In this document: positions 1 to 10,042 of the stretch, piece after piece
How the letters are laid out: each line of letters begins with the position of its first letter
How positions within the stretch are numbered: the first letter of the stretch is position 1
NCBI GenBank assembly: GCA_027563935.2
Contig: CM050451.1
Span: 99,723,565 to 99,787,564, forward strand
Direction: 5' to 3'
DNA from: Costus lasius
Taxonomy: Eukaryota > Streptophyta > Magnoliopsida > Zingiberales > Costaceae
DNA length: 64,000 bases
Made by a program: the position numbers and the translations under genes
The notes under the pieces: model-generated
What the model was told of the DNA's origin: nothing
The model's database searches: none
Seen by the model: the letters and a program-made list of their open reading frames with translations, nothing else

Positions 1-1226
1 GTGAACTAATCCACAACGCCAACTCAATTGTACCAAGCGTTTACATATGTGAACCGGTTCAATTGAATTCGGTCCAATTGCATTTGGTCCAAAGACCAAA
101 TTGAACCAAGCCAAGCCATGGTCTAAATCTCATATGAACCATGAAGGTTCAAGATCTAACCGTACATCTCTTGATGCTCTTGATCTCACCGATCTAGCAT
201 CAATACTCTCGATCGAAGCTTACCGATCTCAAGCCCTAATCAATCAAACATGATCAGACCGGATCTCACTTACAAACAGAGTTTAAACTCCTTTAAACTG
301 AATCAAAACAATCCAGTCCACACGATCTGACTCAAGTAAGCCATATCACCAAATTGTGCGACCCTAAGGGTTTCCTTTAAATGTCGGTAATGATAACTAA
401 CGTTATCACAATCAGTGAGGGGTATCTAGCAACACATCATTGTCTCCCGATATAAAGGAAAGAGTCTTCCAAGACTACACCCAAACCACAGCTCAAGTGT
501 GAATCCACTTCACTAAGCATACATGTTTCCTTTGCCACTGGATGTTCTTATTGGACAAGTGTGTCAAGCTTGTTATTCCAATATGATGAGCATGACTAGA
601 TCAGATGAACATAGTCATCTGGGTATGGCCATACACTTTCTCAATCATCTCATGCAGGGGGGGCCCTTAGAACATCACACTCCTTAAACAAGGAGACGGC
701 AATCCTATATCTATCACTAGTGCCCTAATCAGACTCATGATCATTATCCAAGATAGTCTATTACCATTATGTTTCAAATGATATTGAACTACCTCAAAAC
801 AATGACAATCATCATTTAGATACACAAGTGATCTCAAGTCAGAGGAAGTATGCCACTTGCTTGCATATTAGGATTATTCACATTGTGACAAACAATGGAA
901 TATCCTAGTAGGGTCTGTCTAGTACATCCAATGTACCCATGAGTCTACATCTTATTCCATGCTCGAAGCATCCTATAAGATTAGAACACATATTAGTCTC
1001 AACCATATCAAGGCTGTCTCATGTTCACCAAGATATATCGACTAAGGACATACAGCATATCAGCCCAGCTGAACAGCATTGAGACATTATTCAGAAGTAC
1101 ACATATTGCAGCAGATAATGTAACAACCTGAATAACAACCATTGCCTTTATAAACATAAGAGTTTATACATGATACTGTTACAATCCCAAGGCCTCAAAC
1201 ATTAGCCTTAAGGGCATACCCCAACA
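1..1226 (-). repeat. R1: LTR of Angela-like copia element, cut by window edge
   Basis: This is the complement of an LTR whose outer end (5' TGTTGGGGTATGCCC on the minus strand) lies at 1226. It matches the other LTRs along its whole length, including the block near 490-560 and the 'ctcgaagcatcc' block near 960. The inner end, with the splice donor and CArG box seen in other copies, lies off the window. It is not followed by a polypurine tract, so it is either a solo LTR or the 5' LTR of a minus-strand element to the left. The sequence cannot decide which. Confidence 0.85.
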
Positions 1227-1241
1227 TGACCTTGTATTTTC
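1227..1241. other. 15-bp spacer between R1 and R2 LTRs
   Basis: Fifteen bases (TGACCTTGTATTTTC) separate two LTR ends and match neither LTR nor internal element sequence. They may be a remnant of the DNA into which R1 and R2 integrated, including parts of their target-site duplications. The partner duplications are outside the window or lost, so this cannot be confirmed. Confidence 0.5.
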
Positions 1242-1264
1242 TGAAAGACCCCTAAAGCAAGGGT

Positions 1265-1278
1265 GGGGGGGGGGGGGG
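1265..1278. repeat. G-tract in R2 LTR
   Basis: An uninterrupted run of about 14 G near the 3' end of the LTR (minus-strand sense). The matching place in the R2 5' LTR (7424-7431) has about 7 G. R10 has 13 G at 58320-58332. This looks like homopolymer length change. Confidence 0.8.
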
Positions 1279-1391
1279 AGCGAAACCCTAATAGGGGGCG
1301 CATGCAATATTTATAGGGTTTCAACAACAAGATCGCATATATGATAATATGATCAACTTGTATAGATTGAATAGATCAAGAAGAAGATCAT

Positions 1392-1402
1392 ACCAATGCC
1401 AT
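1392..1402 (-). other. R2 3' LTR start-exon and splice donor
   Basis: On the minus strand ATG GCA TTG is followed at once by GTATGA. This is the R2 version of the conserved ATG-GCN-NNG|GT motif described at 22791. Codon 2 differs from R6 only at its third base. Confidence 0.55.
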
Positions 1403-1665
1403 TGCTTGGGATGGCGACTTGGAAGATAAAGATGCAAGCACTTCTTCTCCAAAGGCACCGCACAAAAGAGGATGATGACTACTCCTTGTGTTCCTTGTGC
1501 TAGCAAGGATATTCAAGAGCCCTTGTCGTGTGAAGGGAATTGAGATGAGATCTCTCTGTTGTCCAAGACCTTTCCACGGCGTGAAGAAGAACTCAACCCC
1601 AAGTGGAGAGACGACAAGAGGATGAGAGGCAAATGCGTTGAGGCGTTGTCGAAAATGTGGCGTTA

Positions 1666-1692
1666 CATGACTTCCAAATATGGAAAGTCATG
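1666..1692. promoter_or_regulatory. R2 3' LTR dyad with CArG box
   Basis: A 27-nt inverted repeat with 8-bp outer arms (CATGACTT) surrounds CCAAATATGG at 1674-1683, an exact CC(A/T)6GG MADS-domain consensus. The other R2 LTR has the same at 7817-7843. See the entry at 22481 for the comparison across copies. Function is inferred only from the consensus. Confidence 0.5.
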
Positions 1693-2954
1693 ATGCCATG
1701 CGCCCAAGCAATGATAACCGCCCAAAACGCCATCAAGCTTTGAACCATGCGTTCACACATGTGAACCAGTTCAAGCCAAATCGACTCAACTCAATTTAGT
1801 TCAAAAACCAAATCAAATCAGCCCAAGCCATGGTCTAGATCTCTCTAAACCAAATGGTTCAAGATCTAACCATTCATCTCTTGATGCTCTTGATCTCACC
1901 GATCTAGCATCAACTCTCTCGATCGAAGCTTACCGATCTCAAGCCCTAATCAATCAAACATGATTAGACCAGATCTCACTTACAATCAGAGTTTAAATCC
2001 CTTTAAATTGAACCAAAACAATTCAGTCCACACGATCTGACTTAAGTAGCCATATCATCAAATTGTGTGACCCTAAGGGTTTCCTTTAAATGTCGGTAAC
2101 GATAACTTACGTTATCACGACCAGTGAGGGGTATCTAGCAACACATCACTGTCTCCCGATATAAAGGAAAGAGTCTTCCAAGACTACACCCAAACCACAG
2201 CACAAGTGTGAATCCACTTCACTAGGCATACATGTTTCCTTTGCCACTGGATGTTCTTATTGGACAAGCGTGTCAAGCTTGTAACTCCAATATGATGAGA
2301 ATGATTAGATCAGATGAACATTGTCATCTGGGTATGGCCATACACTTTCTCAATCATCTCATCCAGGGGGCCCCTTTAGAACATCACACTCCAAACAAGG
2401 AGACGGCAATCCTATATCTATCACTAGTGCCCTAACATGACTCATGCTCATTATCCAAGATAGTCTATAACCATTATGTTTCAAATGATATTGAACTACC
2501 TCAAAACAATGCCAATCATCATTTAGAAACACAAGTGATCTCAAGTCAGAGGAAATTATGCCACTTGATGCATACAAGGATTATTCACATTGTGACAAGC
2601 AATTGAATATCCTAGTAGGGTCTGTCCAGTACATCCAATGTACCCATGAGTCTACATCTTATTCCATGCTCGAAGCATCCTATAAGATTAGAACACATAT
2701 TAGTCTCAATCATATCAAGGCTGTCTCATGTTCACCAAGATATCTCGACTAAGGACAGAACTGCATGTCAGCCAAGCTGAACAGCATTGAGACATTATTC
2801 AGAAGTACACATATTGTAGCAGACAATGTAACAATCTGAATAACAACCATTGCCTTTATAAACATCAGAGTTTATACATGATACTGATAAAATCCCAAGG
2901 CCTCAAACATTAGCCTTAAGGGCATACCCCAACAATCTCCCACTTGCACTTAAT

Positions 2955-5900
2955 CTAATGGTTGAGAAATCTCAAACCCATATTATTACAGTGCTTCTCA
3001 TGCTTCTGCTGCGCCAGAGGCTTTGTAAGCGGGTCAGCCAGATTGTCATCTGTATGAACCTTGCAGATTTTGATCTCGCCTCGATCAATGATCTCCCGGA
3101 TCAAGTGAAACCGTCTCTGTATGTGCTTGGACTTCTGGTGCGACCGTGGTTCCTTTGCTTGTGCGATTGCTCCAGTGTTATCACAGAAGATAACCAAAGG
3201 ATCTGCAAACGAAGGAACAACACCAAGTTCCTGAACGAACTTGCGAATCCACACTGCCTCCTTGGATGCTTCCGAGGCTGCAACATACTCGGCTTCTGTT
3301 GTGGAATCAGCAACAATTGATTGTTTGAAACTTTTCCACACCACTGCTCCCCCATTCAAGCTAAAAACATAGACTGATTGCGATCGGAAATCATCCTGGT
3401 CAGATTGGAACGAAGCGTCAGTATATCCTTCAATACTGAGTTCTTCCTGACCTCCATAAATCAAGAACATATCTTTGGTCCTCCGAAGATATTTCAAAAT
3501 GTTCTTGACTGCAATCCAGTGCGCCTGACCTGGATTACTTTGGAATCGACTGGTCACGCTTAACCCGTAAGCGACGTTTGGGCGAGTACACAACATCGCA
3601 TACATAATGGACCCAATAGCCGAAGCATAAGGCGTATTGTCCATTTCATCTTTCTCAGTCTGTGTTTGTGGACACTGACTCTTTGAAAGATTCAGACCAT
3701 GTCTGACTGGAAGATATCCTCTTTTAGAATTCTCTAAATGGAATCTCTCCAGGACTTTATCGATGTAAGTACTCTGGCACAGCCCGAGAAGCCTCTTAGA
3801 TCTATCTCTGTAGATCTTCACACCTAATACATAGGCTGCTTCTCCTAAATCTTTCATTTGGAAACATTTTCTTAACCATGCCTTCACAGCATGCAGTTCA
3901 GGAATATCGTTTCCAATGATTAAGATATCATCGACGTAGAGGACTAGGAAGGTAATCACGCTCCCACTAAACCTCTTATATACACACGGGTCATCTTCAT
4001 TCTTGATGAAACAAAATTCACAGATTGATTCATCAAAACGAATATTCCAGCTTCTCGATGCTTGCTTAAGTCCATAAATGGACTTCTTTAACTTGCATAT
4101 TTTATGACGATCTGATGGATTAGTAAAACCTTCAGGTTGTGTCATATACACATCCTCTTGCAGATTCCCATTAAGGAAAGCGGTCTTCACATCCATTTGC
4201 CAGATCTCATAATCATAATATGCTGCTATCGCAAGAATTATCCGAATAGACTTGAACATGGCTACAGGAGAGAAAGTTTCATCATAATCTATCCTGTAGA
4301 TTTGCTTGAAACCTTTCGCAACTAGCCTGCCTTTATAGGTAACTATGTTACCATCCATGTCAATCTTCTTCTTGAAGATCCATTTACAGCCTATAGGGAT
4401 TACTCCCGGAGGCGGATCAACCAAATCCCAGACTTGGTTATCTGACATGGAGTCCATCTCGGCTCGCATAGCTTCAAGTCATCTCGCTGATTTCGGTCCA
4501 CTGACCGCATCCGCATAAGTGAGGGGTTCATCATCAATGATGTAGACTCCGTCATAGCGCTCAGGCTGTCGACGGATCCTTCCCGATCTTCGCGGTTCCC
4601 GTGATATCTGAGCCTCAGGTTGTTCAATAACCTGATCTACTGGCTCAGGCTCATCCAACTGTGCTCGACTACTTTGTCCTTCCTCTGGATTCTCATCCAG
4701 CTTTATTTCTCTCCCACTGGCCTCTTGCAGAAGAAACTCCTTCTCAAGAAAAATTGCCATCCGAGCAACAAATACTTTGTTCTCTTTGGGATCGTAGAAA
4801 TAATAACCCTTAGTTTCTTTAGGGTAACCGACAAAGATACATTTCTCAGATCTGCTCTCCAGTTTCCCAGAGGCGAGCTTTTTGACATAAGCCTCGCAAC
4901 CCCAGATCTTAATAAATGTCAAGCTCGGCTGTTTTCCATACCATAACTCATATGGCGTCTTTGAAACTGTCTTGGATGACACTCGGTTTAGTACCTTTGC
5001 AGCTGTTTCCAGTGCAAATCCCCAAAAGGAGTAAGGTAGAGTAGCCTGACTCATCATAGAACGAACCATATCCAGTAAGGTTCTATTTCTCCTCTCGGAC
5101 ACACCATTCCATTGCGGTGTTCCTGGCGGAGTGAGCTGTGAGACAATCCCACACTCCTTCAGATAGTCAGTAAACTCATGACTCAAGTATTCTCCACCTC
5201 GATCTGAGCAAAGTGCCTTGATATTTCGGCCTAGCTGATTCTGTACTTCATTTTTGAACTCTTTGAACTTGTCAAAAGATTCACTTTTATGTCTCATTAA
5301 ATAGACATAACCATATCTACTGAAATCATCAGTAAAGGTAATGAAGTATTGATAGCCACCTCTGGCATGTTTACTAAATGGCCCACACACATCACTGTGT
5401 ATAAGGTCAAGTAAACCTGAAGCCCTTTGACCTTTATTAGGAAAAGGAGCCTTCGTCATTTTACCCATTAAACAAGCTTTGCATGTATCAATCTCCTCAT
5501 AGGAGAATGATCCCAGCAGTCCATGGTCATGCAACCGCTTAATGCGCTTCTTGTTTATATGGCCTAAACGACTATGCCATAGCAAGGTGCTGTCATCAGC
5601 ATACTTGGCTTTCTTATTATCAATATTTTGTATAGAACATTCCATGTCCAACACGAATAACCCATTGTTAATTGATCCAGTAGCATAAACAATATTATCA
5701 TAAGAAATAACACACTTTGAAATATTGCATTCAAAGGAAAAACCCTTTCCTGACAAGAGCAGGAATAGAGATAATATTTTTCGTTATGCTAGGTACAAAA
5801 TAACAATTATTCAGTTCTAATACAAGTCCAGATGGTAATGAGATGTAATATTCTCCTACAGCAACAGCAGCAACCCGTGCCCTGTTACCAACTCGTAGGT

Positions 5901-6096
5901 CCACCTCATGCTGTCCCACCTGTCTTCTTCTCTTGAGTTCCTGTACATTTGAACAAATGTGAACTCCACATGCAGTGTCCAACACCCATGAAATAGAAGA
6001 AGAAGATACCATGACTTCAGTCACGAAAATACCTGAGCCAGAAGCGATGCTTCCCTTCCTGTCTCCTTGGAGCGCTTTACAGGTGTAATCACACAC
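2955..6096 (-). pseudogene. R2 pol remnant (protease, integrase, RT, RNase H)
   Basis: Copia polyprotein remnant. The reading runs 6096 to 5731 (protease, with LDTACG active-site motif), 5756 to 4479 (integrase, with WHSRLGH...CKAC zinc motif, HSDVCG, and NGVSERRNR carrying the catalytic Glu) and 4469 to 2955 (RT with YVDD, then RNase H with TDASF, TTEAEY and FCDNTGA). A one-base insertion near 5743 breaks the frame between protease and integrase. A TGA at 4479-4481 replaces a Trp codon present in sister copies (AGA TGG CTT). One catalytic-region residue also differs: CSDRGGEY where sisters have RSDRGGEY. Gag is deleted upstream, so this copy could not make its own capsid. Confidence 0.9.
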
Positions 6097-7394
6097 CGTC
6101 TGAAGATAGATGGGTACAACACGGCCCCAACGATAGTCAGAACAGTGAGGTTTCGCGTCAGAAGGCTATCGTGCTTGATATTTAACGTTGGATTTTAATG
6201 GTCTTTTATCTTCTTAACTATCATGCAAACCCTATGGTGATAGCAGAAGATTAAATCATGCAATTCTAATTATATAAACAATAAATAGAAAGCATGCTGA
6301 TCTTATGTGGTAAAAGCCCATTAAGCCTAGGTAAGACCTTAATTTAACTTAAGTCTTCACTTGAGCTCTTCATGGGTCTTTTGCATCTCATCTGGCCCAA
6401 CCCAGGGCCCTAGCGCCCACTGCAGCTCAGGTGCACCCACCAGGTAAATGCGTCTGTCATAGGGTCGAACCCTAGACCTCTCACCTGGTCAAGCCTCTTG
6501 CTGCATGCGCCTCTGCCATGTGTGCTATGTGCTCTTGTCTGATTAAAATTATAATTTAATCTATCTAGACAAGATTGACACGCAGGTCAATTACACAATA
6601 AATTAATTAAAATGTGATGCGCAGATCACAATAATATTAATTTACAATTTTAATCCAGGCACGCAGGCCCCAGCACAGCACACATTAATTGGGCAACCCA
6701 CATAAGATGAAATAGACATACATCATGTTATACAACCAACATGTGATCCAATAAAAGAAAATAAAAATTTTGAAAACCCATTGGCATCAATTTTAATTTT
6801 CTTATGTGCCCTACTACCTTACAACGGTCCATTAATAGGGATCCACTCATCAGACCTAGTCAGATCCACTGCCCTTGCATGCACCAAGTCCTAACTGACT
6901 TGAGTTGACCTAATGGTCAACCATGCATGCGCTGGGCTGAACGATCCTCATGAGTTCTGGCAAGCGGGTGTGACCCCGGGCCTAACTCAAGAGTGTTCAC
7001 TGGTTGTCTCAACCAGACATCGCTACACGCCTGTCTGCAGTCGACCTATAGCCACCTCGTGCTTGCGCACAGGTGCCATCTGGTCGACCCATCTACGCTG
7101 TCAGATGGTCTGATCAGACTGTTTGGATCTTAACTAGACTATGATTTCAACCCTATCAACCCATCTAAGGGTTTAAAGCAGGCGCTTAGATCTAAGTGAG
7201 GCGTGCAAGTGATTAAGTTTTTAAGAAAAACTACAACATTCAACATGCGCAACAATATAAGCATCATACATGCGCCACAAGTAAAATACATTCATCTAGT
7301 ATTTTCGCATGTAATAAACCTTAGATCTATGCATATGCGCAAACATGGATCACACAATAACTTCAAGCAATCATATGGTTCATATATAAACCTC
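6097..7394 (-). other. R2 leader, shortened at its gag end
   Basis: Non-coding leader between the PBS and the remaining pol. It matches the R6, R7 and R9 leaders and keeps all three CTGCG-loop stem-loops at 6575-6590, 6614-6629 and 6655-6673 (complement). At the gag end it is truncated. A 17-bp deletion between TGG repeats removes the first 13-nt palindrome near 6106, and the larger deletion removes the second palindrome, the splice acceptor and most of gag. Short open frames here have no support. Confidence 0.8.
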
Positions 7395-7405
7395 CTCTGA
7401 TACCA
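7395..7405 (-). promoter_or_regulatory. R2 primer-binding site
   Basis: On the minus strand TGGTATCAGAG, two bases inside the 5' LTR end, matches the 3' end of initiator methionine tRNA as used by most copia elements. The twelfth base differs (G instead of C). Confidence 0.85.
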
Positions 7406-7407
7406 AT

Positions 7408-8349
7408 TGAAAGTCCCCTAAAGCAAGGGGGGGCGAATCCCTAATAGGGGGTGCATGCAATATTTATAGGGTTTCAACAACAAGATCGCATATATGATAA
7501 TATGATCAACTTGTATATTGAATAGATCAAGAAGAAGATCATACCAATGCCATTGCTTTGGATGGCGACTTGGAAGATAAAGTTGCAAGCGCTTCTTCTC
7601 CAAAGGCACCGCACACAAGAGGATGATGACTACTCCTTGTGTTCCTTGTGCTAGCAAGGATCTTCAAGAGCCCTTGTCGTGTGAAGGGAATTGAGATGAG
7701 ATCTCTCTCTTGTCCAAGACCTTTCCACGGCGTGAAGAAGAACTCAACCCCAAGTGGAGAGACGACAAGAGGATGAGAGGCAAATGCGTTGAGGGGTTGT
7801 CGAAAATGTGGCGTTACATGACTTCCAAATATGGAAAGTCATGAAGCCATGCGCCCAAGCAATGATAACCGCCCAAAACGCCATCAAGCTTTGAACCATG
7901 CATTCACACATGTGAACCGGTTCAAGCCAAATCGACTCAACTCAATTTGGTTCAAAAACAAAATCAAATCAGCCCAAGCCATGGTCTAGATCTCTCTAAA
8001 CCAAATGGTTCAAGATCTAACCATTCATCTCTTGATGCTCTTGATCTCACCGATCTAGCATCAACTCTCTCGATCGAAGCTTATCGATCTCAAGTCCTAA
8101 TCAATCAAACATGATCAGACCAGATCTCACTTACAATCAGAGTTTAAATCCCTTTAAACTGAACCAAAATAATTCAGTCCACATGATCTGACTTAAGTAG
8201 CCATATCATCAAATTGTGCGACCCTAAGGGTTTCCTTTAAATGTCGGTAACGATAACTTACGTTATCACGACCAGTGAGGGGTATCTAGCAACACATCAC
8301 TGTCTCCCGATATAAAGGAAAGAGTCTTCCAAGACTACACCCAAACCAC
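7408..8349 (-). repeat. R2 5' LTR, interrupted by R3
   Basis: The first 942 bp (plus-strand coordinates) of the 5' LTR, starting TGAAAGTCCCC next to the PBS. It breaks at 8349 after 'cccaaaccac', where the R3 LTR starts. It contains the start-exon/donor motif at 7543-7553 and a CArG box at 7825-7834. By eye it differs from the R2 3' LTR by a few percent, so R2 is older than R6 and R7. Confidence 0.9.
7543..7553 (-). other. R2 5' LTR start-exon and splice donor
   Basis: Minus-strand ATG GCA TTG followed by GTATGA, identical to the copy in the R2 3' LTR. The matching acceptor is lost with the gag deletion. Confidence 0.55.
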
Positions 8350-10022
8350 TAAAAGTCCCCTTAATCTAGGGGGGCCGAAACCCTAAGGGTGGCGCAAATG
8401 AAAGTTTTCGCATGGGAAGCTAGGGTTTCAACAAAAATCGCATATATGTTTATATGATCAACCTCTTATAGTTAGGAATCATACCATAGCCATTTCGATT
8501 GGATGGCGTCAAGGAAGAAGAGATTCGAATGAAACTCCTCCAAAAGGTGCGCACACAAGGTGATGTCACCTACTCCTTTAGATCCTTGTGCTAGCAAGGT
8601 TCTTCAAGGGTCTTTGATCGAATCAAAGGGATGAGATGTCTTCTCCCACTTGGCCGAGACCTCTCCAAGACGTGAAGGAAGCTTTCACCCGAGAGAGAGC
8701 GTCGAGAGCAAGAGTCAAAACGTATTGGCGTTCAAGAGAGGTGGCGCATGAAGACTTACTAAAAATAGCAAGCCATGAAGAGCATGCGCCCACTTCTTCA
8801 TAACCGACAATAACGCTTCAAAGATTGAACCATGCATTCATTCTCTTGAACCGGTTCAATCCAATTGACCCAACTCAATTTGGTTCAAAGACCAAATCAA
8901 AACAGCCCAAGCCATTTGGTCTAGATCATCTTAAACCCTAAGGCTCCTGATCTAACCGTTCATCTCGTGATGCTCATGATCTCACCGATCTAGCATCAAT
9001 TCTCTCGATCGAAGCTTACCGATCTCAAGCCCTAATCAATCAAACATGATCAGACCAGATCTCACTTACAATCAGAGATTAAATCCCTTTTATACTGAAC
9101 CGAAACAATTCAGTCCACACGATCTGACTTAAGTAAGCCATATCATCAAATTGTGCGACCCTAAGGGTTTCCTTTAAATGTCGGTAACGATAACTTACGT
9201 TATCACGATCAGTGAGGGGTAACTAGCAACACATCACTGTCTCCCGATATAAAGGAAAGAGTCTTCCAAGACTACACCCAAACCACAGCACAAGTGTGAA
9301 TCCATTTCACAAGGCATACAAGTTTCCTTTGCCACTGGATGTTCTTATTGGACAAGCGTGTCAAGCCTGTAGCTCCAATATGATGAGCATGATTAGATCA
9401 GATGAACATAGTCACCTGGGTATGGCCATACACTTTCTCAATCATCTCATCCAGGGGGGCCCCATAGAACATCATACTCCTTAAACAAAGAGACGACAAT
9501 CCTATATCTATCACTAGTGCCCTAACCTGACTCATGATCATTATCCAAGATAGTCTATAATCATTATGTTTCAAATGATATTGAACTACCTCAAAACAAT
9601 GACAATCATCATTTAGAAACACAAGTGATCTCAAGTCAGAGGAGATGTGCCACTTGTAGCATACAAGGATTATTCACATTGTGACAAGCAATTGAATATC
9701 CTAGTAGGGTCTGTCCAGTACATCCAATGTACCCATGAGTCTACATCTTATTCCATGCTCGAAGCATCCTATAAGATTAGAACACATATCAGTCTCAATC
9801 ATATCAAGGCTGTCTCATGTTCACCAAGATATCTCGACTAAGGACATATAGCATGTCAGCCTAGCTGAACAGCATTGAGACATTATTCAGAAGCACAGTT
9901 ATTGTAGCAGACAATGTAACATACTGAATAATAACCATTGCCTTTATAAACATAAGAGTTTATACATGATGCTGTTACAATCCCAAGGCCTCAAACATTA
10001 GCCTAAAGGGCATACCCCAACA
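8350..10022 (-). repeat. R3 3' LTR
   Basis: LTR of 1673 bp. The plus-strand left end reads TAAAAGTCCCC where other copies have TGAAAG, so the terminal CA of the element is TA. The start-exon/donor motif is at 8483-8493 (ATG GCT ATG|GTATGA on the minus strand). A MADS-type box CTAAAAATAG lies at 8760-8769, inside a 7-bp stem (8756-8773) that pairs with one G-U in the sense RNA. Confidence 0.9.
8483..8493 (-). other. R3 LTR start-exon and splice donor
   Basis: Minus-strand ATG GCT ATG followed by GTATGA. Codon 2 is again alanine with a different third base (GCT), and the frame to gag would be kept. Confidence 0.55.
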
Positions 10023-10042
10023 ATCTCCCACTTGCACTTAAT

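Larger units (their letters stand above)
1242..2934 (-). repeat. R2 3' LTR
   Basis: A complete LTR of 1693 bp with TG at 1242 and CA at 2933-2934 on the plus strand. It is followed directly by the complement of the polypurine tract (ATCTCCCACT). It holds a start-exon/donor motif at 1392-1402 and a CArG box at 1674-1683. A run of about 14 G at 1265-1278 is much longer than the equivalent run in the 5' LTR of the same element. Confidence 0.9.
1242..8349 (-). mobile_element. R2: gag-deleted Angela-like copia element
   Basis: A minus-strand element reading 5' LTR (7408-8349, incomplete), PBS (7395-7405), leader, pol remnant, polypurine tract (2935-2944) and 3' LTR (1242-2934). A large internal deletion joins the leader directly to the end of gag, near the codons just after the zinc knuckle. 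The gag start, capsid-like region and zinc knuckle are gone. The 5' LTR stops at 8349, exactly where the R3 LTR begins, so R3 landed in it. The remainder of that LTR is not found to the right of R3 and was probably lost in the rearrangement at 12781. Confidence 0.85.

Noticed and set aside
2558..2752. A 64-codon open frame antisense to the LTR, repeated at 9647-9841, 13324-13518, 25176-25370, 32614-32808 and 59598-59792.
   Set aside because: The LTR copies are so alike that keeping a short frame is expected. It is lost in R4, R6, R8 and R9 LTRs and has no recognisable features.
2958..3320. A 120-139 codon open frame antisense to RNase H, present in R2, R3, R5, R6, R7 and R10 (for example 10046-10465, 20859-21221, 32046-32408, 37432-37794, 59997-60359).
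   Set aside because: It is the mirror of a highly similar coding strand. Its recurrence follows from the similarity of the copies, and it shows no domain or independent start signal.
7395..7405. A tRNA gene fragment suggested by the initiator-tRNA match.
   Set aside because: Only the 12-base primer-binding complement is present, next to LTR ends; no tRNA fold.
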